Shown here: one piece after another, positions 55,676 to 64,000 of the stretch
Layout: each line of letters begins with the position of its first letter
Position numbering within the stretch: the stretch's first letter is position 1
NCBI RefSeq assembly: GCF_029227915.1
Contig: NC_079877.1
Span: 27,119,851-27,183,850 of the forward strand
Source: Hydractinia symbiolongicarpus
Taxonomy: Eukaryota > Cnidaria > Hydrozoa > Anthoathecata > Hydractiniidae
Length of the DNA stretch: 64,000 nt
Reading direction: 5' to 3'
Position numbers and translations under genes: made by a program
Notes under the pieces: generated by a model
What the model saw: the letters and a program-made list of their open reading frames with translations, nothing else
Database searches by the model: none
What the model was told of the DNA's origin: nothing

Positions 55676-56005
55676 GCTTTAAATTTCACCCGTCGCAACA
55701 AATTCGATATAAATTTATCACATTTGCTATTTCGTTTGCCCGTGGACATTTTTTTCTTGTACACACAGACAAATACGGTATTATTAACATGAAGGGTAGC
55801 CCCTGGATAAATTCAAGGTTTGCCCTTTTTCACATATCGCATTTCGTGTGTCCGTGGCACAGCTATAAAATCAAAGACAGCTATCTCTTCTGTAAAACCA
55901 TTTTGCGCACAGACAGAAAAAACATGGGTATTATTAATAAAGTGACTAGTCAAAAGGCCGTGGAAAAACCACTGGTACGTAGGTCCTTGTATGAAGTTCT
56001 TGTAT
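55676..56005 (+). repeat. Tandem array of hairpin-headed element pieces
   Basis: Heads and tails of the family alternate: CGTTTGCCCGTGGACATTTT (55735), ACACAGACAAATACGGTATT (55762), GTCCGTGGCACAGC (55850), GCACAGACAGAAAAAACATG then GGTATTATTAA (55908), and ACTAGTCAAAAGGCCGTGGA then AAAACCACTGG (55946). At least three units of about 130-150 bp are chained. The 102-residue frame here is incidental. Confidence 0.5.
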
Positions 56006-56803
56006 TCTTGTATGAAGTAGTTAAATTACTCATTGGTGATGGAAAGCTGCGGTGCAACTACTTAAACAGAATATGGTTATTACTACAGAGACTCTAAAAG
56101 TTCATTGCTTTATTAATATGGGGATTAGAAAACATTAGAAATAATTCATTCTTTCTCTAGCAGGTTTCTAAAACAGGTTAGTGAGTATCTATACTTTTCA
56201 AAATGAAGCTTGTTAAAAATTAAAAACTGACTTGTTCACTATCAGTCCCCGTAATTTTAAAAAGATGAAACGATCTTTATTTTGATTTATAATAACTAGA
56301 AATAAATTATTTATATTACTTTATTATAACCCTGGTAAATTAATTCTTTTTGTGGATATATGTTTTTGGAAATACTGAATTTACTTGACAGCGACTATGA
56401 ATAATCTCTTTTCAAAGCTCACTAGCTTCTCTTAGCGACCGTTATTGTACATTCAACACCATAAATTATAGCTCCGACGCTTGTATCACAACATTTCAAG
56501 GCTAAATTTTTGAAGTAGAAATTGAGCAAAAAAGCAGAAGGCCTCATAGTTAATTATCTTTTCTATCTTTTATAACCATTTTTATCTTTTATAACTAAAT
56601 TGTTGTAGCTGCTTTTTTTGACGATTATTAACGCTTCTGCTTGTTATCGAGAACCCTTAATTGACTTTGTGGGTCGCATTTTTTATCGAGGAAGAAGTGG
56701 AAAATGGTGATGAATGAAGCGAGTAATAGAACGTAAGACACTGTAAGTATTGCTTTATCCTACATTGTGAATGATCATCTTGCAATGAAACTGCCTTCCT
56801 TCT
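56006..56803. other. Intergenic stretch
   Basis: AT-rich. Nothing recognised. Confidence 0.35.
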
Positions 56804-56806
56804 TAA

Positions 56807-56845
56807 AGGCTCGAATACACGGAACAATTTTGCAGATCAATTTTC
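56807..56845 (+). repeat. Left terminal inverted repeat of the Harbinger element
   Basis: 39 bp, matching 59849-59887 in inverse with two mismatches. Confidence 0.9.
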
Positions 56846-56941
56846 AAAATAAAATATTGAACTAAAATTGATCTAATATTGTTGCGTATATATCGTAGAA
56901 AAATAACAGAACGATAATGCCATAATGACGTAAAAACACTC

Positions 56942-56993
56942 AAAAATTGATCTAATAAAATCAAACCGGTTTGATTTTATTAGATCAATTTTT
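56942..56993. repeat. Perfect 52 bp palindrome in the Harbinger left end
   Basis: Two 26-base halves, AAAAATTGATCTAATAAAAT plus CAAACC and its exact reverse complement, meet at ACC|GGT (56967/56968) with no spacer. Each half includes the TTGATCTAAT motif also seen alone near 56875 and, as ATTGATCTG, in the right end. Confidence 0.95.
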
Positions 56994-57125
56994 CGTCGGA
57001 ACAATATTATTTCAAAGGAAACCGCCAGCTGCTCACTTTTTTTCGAAACTCACGCTCGGTATTTCATTCATTTCAAATGTTTTTATGCACGTAAAGAGAG
57101 TAAATGAAGAGAAACGCGACTAAAC

Positions 57126-58277
57126 ATGTCAGATAATTTTGTTTTACCAAGTACGTTTAGATCGTATCAAGCCGCAAGGCAAACTGAATTAAGGTACTTT
57201 GTATTTCTATTTTTTGTCTCTACTTTCTTCGTGATTACACGTTGCTCTCTTCCACCTAACGTGCAACGTCGCGAAATGACGTTGTCGCGATTCCTATTCG
57301 AAACTTGAATTCTGCGTTCACTGGGAGGTTGTTACTACCACAATGCTGTGTCTCCTGAGAGGTTTTAAATGTACAAAAAGCTTTTTGGAACTTTGTTTAG
57401 ATCCTCAATTCCTGACAATGACAATTCGCAGGACACGCAAAAACGGAGTGAACCAGCTGAGGAGATTGCACAACCTGAAACAGCTGTGGTTGCAAAAAAA
57501 CGTGGCAGACCTTCAAAAATGTCATCCGAAAAAAGAGATTGGGATGATGACGAAATCTTTGTTCTTATTGAAACTTGGTCGAATCACGATAATCTCTACA
57601 ACACAAGAAACAGCCAATATTTTAATCGTGATACACGACAAAAATCTCTTGAAAAAATTCAGAAAGAATTAGCAGACCAAGGTATTTTTGCTTCAGTGAA
57701 AGATATTGCAGATAAACTCACGAATCTAAAGACATACTATGGTGGTCAAAAAAGATCTGTCGAATCTTCAAAGGCCAGTGGCGCTGGAGCTGATGATGTT
57801 TACGAGAGTAATTGGAAGTTCTTTCAAGTTTTGCACTTTTTAAATGATTCGTTTACTCCAAGAAAAACTTTCAGCAATGCCGATGAAAATTCAACGTACG
57901 AGGTCTTGAATCCACCCTCAGCAAAAAGCGCAAAGAAGATTCGCGATTCGAGCATGGAGACAGCGCAAAAAGTTATGCATTCTGCGGCTGCAGCTTTGGA
58001 AGAGTTAAATGAGAAAAGGTCAAACGGAGGAGCTGAAAGGAAAGAAAAAACGGAAGATGAAGTTTTTTGTGAATTGCTGTGCAAAATATTAACAAGTATT
58101 CCGAATGGCGAAGAAAAAGACATGCTTAAATTGAACATGCAACATTCCGCAACGTCACTGAAGTATAAACGACGTCACTCTTCCTCGTCAAGCAGCTCTG
58201 TTTCTTCTTCACCTCTCGGATCACCTGTGTTTATGAACAACAGTTACAGCAGTTATAACAATGGATTATTCCAATAA
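57126..58277 (+). CDS. Harbinger DNA-binding helper protein (MADF/Myb-like), two exons
   Basis: Exon 1 is 57126-57193 (MSDNFVLPSTFRSYQAARQT, ending at AAG|GTACTT). The intron is 57194-57400 (207 bases, ending TTTGTTTAG). Exon 2 is 57401-58277. The junction splits an Arg codon and gives 314 residues. An AT-hook-like KKRGRPSK precedes a MADF/Myb-SANT-like trihelix domain: DWDDDEIFVLIETWSNHDNL and KDIADKLTNLKTYYGGQKR. A Ser-rich tail (SSSSSSVSSSPLGSP) follows. In PIF/Harbinger elements a second protein of this type helps bring the transposase to the nucleus and to the element's ends. The AATAAA overlaps the stop codon (58273-58278). Confidence 0.85.
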
Positions 58278-58339
58278 AATATTTTTGTATACGTGTTTCT
58301 TTTTCTAGTACAAAGGTAAAAAAAATAACCAGCAATAGT

Positions 58340-59694
58340 TTATAGCTGATTCCATTGCCATGGTATTTGTCCTGGTCCATAAATGTGGTCTGCGAACACT
58401 TCTCTGATATACTCAGCTGAGTTGGTCGCTCTATTACTTCTGTTCACTGGCAACTTCTGAATAATGGATTCTCTCCAGCGCCCAAGTTTAACTTCTCCGT
58501 TTTCGCATTCAAAATCGATGAACCCTTGAGGTGTATAACTCTCTTTCGACAAATCTCGTAACATATTGTGCAAAACGAGTGAGGCAAGCGTAATGATAGT
58601 TGCTTTTTCAGGACTTAGCATGAGCTTGGTGGAGAATACTCTGAAACGGTTCACCCATATTCCAAACGCGTTTTCACTAATGCGGCGAAATCGTGACAAA
58701 CGGTAATTGAATATTCTATTTCTCGGTGTAAGTTTCCTTTGTGCGAAAGGTTTCATGCAGTTGTTGGTTAATGGAAACGCATCATCTCCAACAAAGACGT
58801 AAGGAATAGGCTCGTTGTTCTGATCATGAGCCCAGTTTGGATCAGGAGACTGTGGCAGGGGCTTACAATCGGGAAGATTTAAGTCACCATTTTCTAAAGC
58901 TTTGTAAAAATAGCTGTTTCTATAAACACCGCCGTCGCTTATTCTTCCCTGGCAGCCAACATCCACGAAGCAAAACTTATAATCATGATCGACTATAGCG
59001 AGAAGTACAATTGAAAAGAATCCTTTATAATTATAGAATTCTGACCCAGAATCCTTAGGATGTAGAATAGATATGTGTTTCCCATCAGCAGCACCAATGC
59101 AATTTGGAAATTGCCAACGCGTTCGAATCTTTTCCTCTTGCGCCATCCATTCCTCTTTGGTGTTAGGTAGATGTAAGTATTGATCCTTGAAAGACAAATG
59201 AATTTCTTGGCAAACAGTTGGTATGAACTGAGAGATAGTTGTTTTATGAATTCGAAATTGATACATCAAACTTTCGTCACTTTCACCAGTTGCAAGGAAT
59301 CGCAAAGTGACAGCTAACTTCTCTTCAGGTGAAATTGGATCTCGCATCATTGTTCGTTGTTTTTGAATCTTGGGTCCAACGATGTCGATGAGTTTCTAAT
59401 ATGATGAATGATTTAATGCTGTCACAGTGGAGTGATCCTTGATATGCAAAATGAAGTAATCAAACTTACCTGAAAAGTATCCGTGTTCATTCTTAAATAG
59501 CTTCGGTAGCTCTCAAAATCCGTTAATTTTAATTCGTTCACAATTGTATTATAAGCTCCTCTTTCATTTCTGTGATGGAGCCAATCTTTCACCCATACAG
59601 TTTTTTTTTTCCTAACTTTTCTGCCATGTGAAAGAATGACACTGCTTGAAAAGATCAAGGAGCACAAAATTGTTTCTTCTTCGTTGTCGCTCAT
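58340..59694 (-). CDS. PIF/Harbinger DDE transposase, two exons
   Basis: Exon 1 runs from ATG at 59694 to 59470 (75 codons, ending TTTTCAG|GTAAGT). The intron is 59469-59396 (74 bases). Exon 2 runs 59395-58340, in phase, giving a 426-residue protein. The N-terminal part includes VWVKDWLHHRNERGAYNTIV, and the join adds KLIDIVGPKIQKQ, the usual LL.ivGPxI.kq segment. A helix-turn-helix region (SLMYQFRIHKTTISQFIP) follows. The DDE_Tnp_4 catalytic core has Asp179 in GAADGKHI, Asp229 in GRISDGGVYRNS and Glu316 in SENAFGIWVNRFRVF. Also visible are YNYKGFFSIVLLAIVD and VGDDAFPL. No stop or frameshift. It cuts and pastes the element at TWA targets. Confidence 0.92.
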
Positions 59695-59848
59695 GCCTGA
59701 TGTTGTGGTAAATTAAATTCAGATTGTTCTTTATATTGTCTCGTGTATGTATACAAAAATATTAAATCAATTTAAGAATTGAGTAATTATTGACCTAAAA
59801 TTTTTGTGTGTAATTTTTTTAACAATATTCCGAAAAATAATATTTTTC

Positions 59849-59887
59849 GAAAATTGATCTGTAAAACTGTTCCGTGTATTCGAGCCT
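59849..59887 (-). repeat. Right terminal inverted repeat of the Harbinger element
   Basis: Partner of 56807-56845. Confidence 0.9.
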
Positions 59888-59890
59888 TAA

Positions 59891-62800
59891 TACAAATTAA
59901 GTCAAATTTTAGCCAAAAGGAGTTGAGGTAGTTTTGTACAATTTCTTGACATAAGTAGAAACTAAATCTGATACTTTTATCTTTCGTGGGATATATTAAT
60001 AAGTATCTTTAGTGAAAACACGAAATTTACCCCACTCATTTCCCCAAATATATACAAGGCAGATGGTTCAAACCTTTTAATCTACTGTCTTAATTAGGAT
60101 ATGAATTTCACTGCTCCGAATTCCTCTAATTATGTTACGGCTACTTTATATACTTATTCGAAATACAAGTGACATTATAAATGCTTTGAAATTAATGTTT
60201 TGTTTTTTACAAATTGCTATTAAATCTTCCTATAGAATTTTATTTTAAGATAAGCATTGTTTGTCACCTTCCATCTGCTGAGAGTATAGGAAAACAGCTT
60301 TTTATTTCATACAGGAAGCTTTATGTAAACACGTTTCGCATATGTTTACAATCGATAACGATAACAAAGAATGTGTCTCTAATCACCCTTTTAAAATCGG
60401 AATTATTTCTTTCACGATTAAGCACCACTTATGTGTGTTGTTCGAAAAGTTTTCCTCAAATTAGATCCCTATTGATGAAAGAGGTCTCTTACGTAAAAAG
60501 AGAGGGAAAGCCAAAGATTGTTTTCACATGTTTTTTTTCTATGAAAGGCGTCTATAGTCTAGTGGTCCTTATACATTCTATTTGGACTAGTAATATTTCC
60601 AACGGAATTATGAGTTTTGTAGCAAAATCTAGCATTATATTTGATTCACGGAACAAACGTTTTTCGAGCATGTGTACTTGAATTTTTTAACATCACGTGA
60701 TTGGAAAATTTTCTTCTTCTCCTCCGTCCAGGAGAAATTTGAGTCGGGTAACCTTTTCTGTTCATTAAGCACGGAAGCAACAAATGTGATATTTTTGTAA
60801 CTGATTAGAATAATTTATTTCGTATCAAACCTGCGCTTTAAAGGGAATGTATACTAATTTCAGTAATGTAATAACCAAAACAAAACACGCCAGAAAAAAA
60901 ATTGTTAATCATGATAATTATTACCTGTGAAAATTAGTAAGATTGGGACATTTCTCCAAGATTACCCGAACATTACTGTGAAATTTATACCAGTGTAGAA
61001 CCGAATACTAGGATATTAAAATTGCTTTATTTTTTTCTTTACAAAACTATAAAACTCTTCTCACGTATCTATCCTTTAGAACAGAAAAATAAAAATCTAA
61101 TTGGGTGTAATAAAGTTGTTGTAAGGTTTATTTAATAGTTCTGCGATTTGAGGTAGCATGTTTAATTATAAACAAAGTGACATCAGATGTTTTGTACCGA
61201 CATAAAACGTGTATTTCTATGGACTCGTAAAAAATTGTTATTCGTCTGTTAGCTAATTTAAAAAGGGAATACAAAGTTTGGAGTAAGACTATATGTGTTG
61301 TTTCACATTATTGCTTCAAGTGTAAATTAAATTCCACCTAAAAAAAGTTAAATAAAAGAGGTACAAACGTCACAAATATTCTTTTTTAACATCAACATTT
61401 CGGAATATCTTGGAATCGTATTAACTTGTTGATTTCGTGCCACAAGTTGTGAGCATGGATGCGTATTGGTAATTTCCAATTTCCCTCTCGATTTTTTTTT
61501 TCATGTTTGAGAACTAGTATTTGAAATCGAGAAAAAAGAAAAAAATTTCTAATCAGATCTTAAAAGATAGGGACCACTACATACTGGGACGTGTCTATTT
61601 TGTCAAAAGTTTGTTGTTTATTTCATCAAGCTGAAAAAAATGATATCAGTTTGTTAATTTCATTAAAGAGCGGGAAAGAAATAGACGGCAGTACAGTAGA
61701 AAATAGACATGTGCATTTATACTAATGCAGATTTCTTTGTTACATCTGTTTTCGACGACGATAGATTAGAAAAAGAAGTACAAATTGTTGTGAAATTTAA
61801 TCATTTTCTTGTTTTAACTTGTGCATAAAACCTAACGCGCTTTTTTTAGAATTTACCATTTGAATTATTTTTAGTCGGTATTTTTTCTAGGAAAGATCTA
61901 TTCACAGAATATTCAGAATCACCCATTAAAAGAGGTAATACTACCTAATTAATTTCTAATTGTACTCCGGAGAGGTCGAATGACAAATAATAGAGCTCCA
62001 AAGCCTCTCGACCCTTCAATTTGTATAATATAATACAGGATGTCAAAAAAAACAGGATTGAAAATAAAAAAAAAACAGGGAGTGCTTTAATAACATTGAC
62101 AAAATGTTTAGAATTTCTTTAGTTGTAATTTTATTAATGTTATGGCTGTGTTGCAAAAAGCATAAAATATTTGATCCCTACAGAAGCCCATTGGGGACAT
62201 TTTAAACTTCATATTTGGTATACACTGCGATATTAAAATAGTTTTACGATCTAAGGTAGTTTTTTTTTATCTTAAGACAATTTTTCGATCTTAAGATAAA
62301 AAACATATTACACCTGAAACACCATAATGCTGTCTGCGCTTTACTCAATTTACGACAAACTGCACACTTGTATTAGAGCGCTCCACCTGAATGTGTGGTA
62401 CAGTTTACGGTTCTTAATAATTGCTACAACGGGTGTTGAACGCTGGGTAACACTTTTACTTGTGGCTAAACCCGGCAATTTCTATAAGTTAATAATAACA
62501 CAGAATGCAATTAATCGCTAATTAATTTATTGTTAACAAAAGCGTGATTTTTCAGTTAAACTATGAAAAAGAATTGATTTGAAAAAAAATTAAGTGAAAA
62601 GTTTATGATCTACACTTCTTTAGATATATTCTGTTTCTACGGGATCCTGCGAAGAGGGTTATAGTGCATAACGCTTTAGTTTGTTTAACGGAATCCGTAC
62701 AAAAACAGCACTAACCAAATAGCCTAATACTTATGCTGACTCTCAAGAATGAAACCCACCACCTTCCGCATTAAAACCAAACACGCTACCACAATGTTAC

Positions 62801-63420
62801 CGGTCAGTCAAGGCTACGATTATTAATGCCTCCATTGTTTTCTTTTTGTGTGTTTTGTTGTCTTTTTTATTATTTCTTTTATTAACCCTTTTTATTAACC
62901 TTTCAATATAAATACAATGCAACTTGCAACATGGCCATCAAACATTAACACAAAACCCTCAAGAGTGACATTTATGTCGAACAAGGCAAATCACTGAAAT
63001 TTATTTTGCGTCAAAACCTCAGGTGGGTAAATGAACAATATTGAAAAACCACAAAGGGACTTTTAAGCATTAATAACCTCTCATAACTTTGAGCAGCATA
63101 AGTTTAAGTTTCTCAGCTAAAGTCACACACATCGAAGTGTTTACTTGATCGATAGGTTTTAGCCTCTGTTTAACGGAAGTGTTTGCATCTTGGGATGCAT
63201 CCGAAGTGAAAAAACACAGGTAGGAATAAACGTGTGGCAGTCATGTTCAATTTGATTACCTGAAAACCATTCAAGATTCCTTTGACGTAAGAAAAGCCAA
63301 GTTAACCCACGTAAAAACCAATCAACGCTGTTGACCTAGATGCAAGGTTGTTGTTACTTTAACACATGAAAAGAGATAAAATTGTTGCTTTTCAACAGCG
63401 GTTAGTTCCTGTTTTTTATT
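59891..63420. other. Long intergenic stretch
   Basis: 3.5 kb of AT-rich sequence. The frame at 60214-60681 starts at TTG and has no recognisable motif. I see no gene, clear repeat or element. Its 3' part probably holds the promoter of the gene at 63452. Confidence 0.4.
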
Positions 63421-63447
63421 ACTCCTTACGTAGACTACTTTTTTAGT
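63421..63447 (+). promoter_or_regulatory. Candidate 3' splice acceptor before the last gene
   Basis: CTACTTTTTTAG ends at 63446, 5 bases before the ATG at 63452. It is the strongest acceptor-like site in the region. Confidence 0.45.
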
Positions 63448-63451
63448 AATC

Positions 63452-64000
63452 ATGGAGACGCCGACTGGTGGCATTGTCATTGTTCATGATGGATTTCCAA
63501 TGCTGACTAGAGTCCACGCTGGAAATCAATCCTTCAACGTGAAGAGAACAACTAAAATATTGACAGAAAACTCTTACAGTAATTATGTAAATAAACAAAA
63601 TACCACATTGTCACACCTCATTTCACATGATCGTAGGTTTATTACAAATGATTCTTTACCCAGGTATTTTAATCACGGGCTATATCTACCAACGCATACT
63701 CCTCTTCAAGATTTTCACCGAATGAATTATGGTCCGGTAACTTGCCCGTGTCCCGCAAGAAACGTATACAGACCATTTGAAGTTCCATATTACTTCCAGA
63801 GACCGAACTGTAATAAAAACTCGCTATATTATGATTTTCAAGGAGGCACAAATCCTTCAATGCAACTATCCCACATGTCTAAAGTATCACCTTTTAAAAC
63901 TATTCGAGCGCTCCCTAAAGGAACTGATGTAGTAGATGCTTGCAGTTTAAAGTCAAACTTTATGGATGAAGTGAAGCAATGGTACCTTGGAAGTACAATC
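63452..64000 (+). CDS. Unrecognised protein, 5' part only (runs off the window)
   Basis: 183 codons from METPTGGIVIVHDGFPMLTR are open to the window edge with no stop. Composition is balanced and not AT-driven: many Pro, Tyr, Asn, His and Ser. A Cys/Pro cluster (PVTCPCPARNVYRPFEVPYY) lies at about 96-115. The short motif HGLYLP and FKTIRALPKGTDVVDACSL are also seen. No signal peptide or membrane segment. I do not recognise a family. A disordered N-terminal region of a regulatory protein is one possibility. The exon may also end beyond the window. Confidence 0.65.
   Translation, partial: METPTGGIVIVHDGFPMLTRVHAGNQSFNVKRTTKILTENSYSNYVNKQNTTLSHLISHDRRFITNDSLPRYFNHGLYLPTHTPLQDFHRMNYGPVTCPCPARNVYRPFEVPYYFQRPNCNKNSLYYDFQGGTNPSMQLSHMSKVSPFKTIRALPKGTDVVDACSLKSNFMDEVKQWYLGSTI

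Larger units (their letters stand above)
56807..59887. mobile_element. Complete PIF/Harbinger DNA transposon, 3081 bp
   Basis: Terminal inverted repeats start AGGCTCGAATACACGGAACA at both ends and match at 37 of 39 positions. They are flanked by TAA on each side (56804-56806 and 59888-59890), the 3 bp target duplication of this superfamily. Inside are two convergent genes, each with one intron: the DNA-binding helper (plus) and the DDE transposase (minus), both with intact frames. Their stop codons are 62 bases apart. TTGATC/GATCAA motifs cluster near both ends and could be protein-binding sites. Everything expected of an autonomous element is present. Confidence 0.93.

Noticed and set aside
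55789-56097. 102-residue plus-strand frame
   Set aside because: Lies across the hairpin-headed repeat array; its sequence is explained by the repeats.
57343-57672. 109-residue plus-strand frame
   Set aside because: Out-of-frame shadow of the Harbinger helper gene.
60214-60681. 155-residue plus-strand frame
   Set aside because: Starts at TTG, with no ATG at its start, and has no recognisable domain. It looks like a chance run.
1-64000. CRISPR arrays, bacterial operons, riboswitches
   Set aside because: The 27 bp minisatellite and other repeats have no spacers, and introns with animal-type signals show this is eukaryotic DNA.
1-64000. tRNA or rRNA genes
   Set aside because: No A-box/B-box pair or conserved rRNA stretch was noticed on reading; a dedicated covariance search was not possible.

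Overview
This is AT-rich animal DNA with no prokaryotic layout: no operons, no CRISPR array, and no rRNA or tRNA gene that I could recognise. Introns have GT-AG borders and poly(A) signals are AATAAA. The set of genes (alkylglycerone-phosphate synthase, a rhodopsin-type GPCR, single-exon genes) and the mix of mobile elements point to an invertebrate metazoan. A cnidarian, perhaps a hydrozoan, is my best guess. That is inference from overall character; no marker gene proves it.

Host-like genes are sparse. They are an ankyrin-repeat protein (6921-8264, +), a possible small protein (9240-9449, +), alkyl-DHAP synthase AGPS (11413-13224, -), a 982-residue protein that resembles the sporadic DUF6119/TIGR04141-like family and ends in a PCNA-binding-like motif and a basic tail (35651-38599, +), an orphan class A GPCR (45903-46922, -), and the open 5' end of an unrecognised gene running off the window (63452-64000, +). 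All the well-supported ones have single-exon coding regions. Most have a pyrimidine-rich tract ending in AG within about 20 bases upstream of the ATG, which fits a 5'UTR intron or spliced-leader trans-splicing.

Most of the rest is mobile DNA. 14930-20612 is a decayed Ty1/copia-type retrotransposon with a broken PIF/Harbinger transposase on the opposite strand inside it. 21540-25618 holds two head-to-tail copies of one LINE, the first lacking the core of its reverse transcriptase and the second 5'-truncated at almost the complementary point. 28848-31503 is a repeat cluster with a 0.9 kb tandem duplication. 33060-35164 is a hAT-like element with internal loss. 39712-40051 is a MITE. 49800-50964 is a TTAA-flanked element full of palindromes. 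51063-53813 has 73 bp terminal inverted repeats and a 9 bp target duplication. 56807-59887 is an apparently intact, autonomous PIF/Harbinger element with both of its genes and a perfect 52 bp palindrome.

Two dispersed families recur across the window: a hairpin-headed short element (CCGTGGA/TCCACGG stem; copies near 5.9, 14.3, 28.9, 47.7 and 55.8 kb) and a repeat of about 520 bp (596-1112 and 43562-44110). The items most worth follow-up are the DUF6119-like gene, the intact Harbinger element, the hairpin-headed family, the AGPS with no visible peroxisomal targeting signal, and the recurrent splice-acceptor-before-ATG arrangement.
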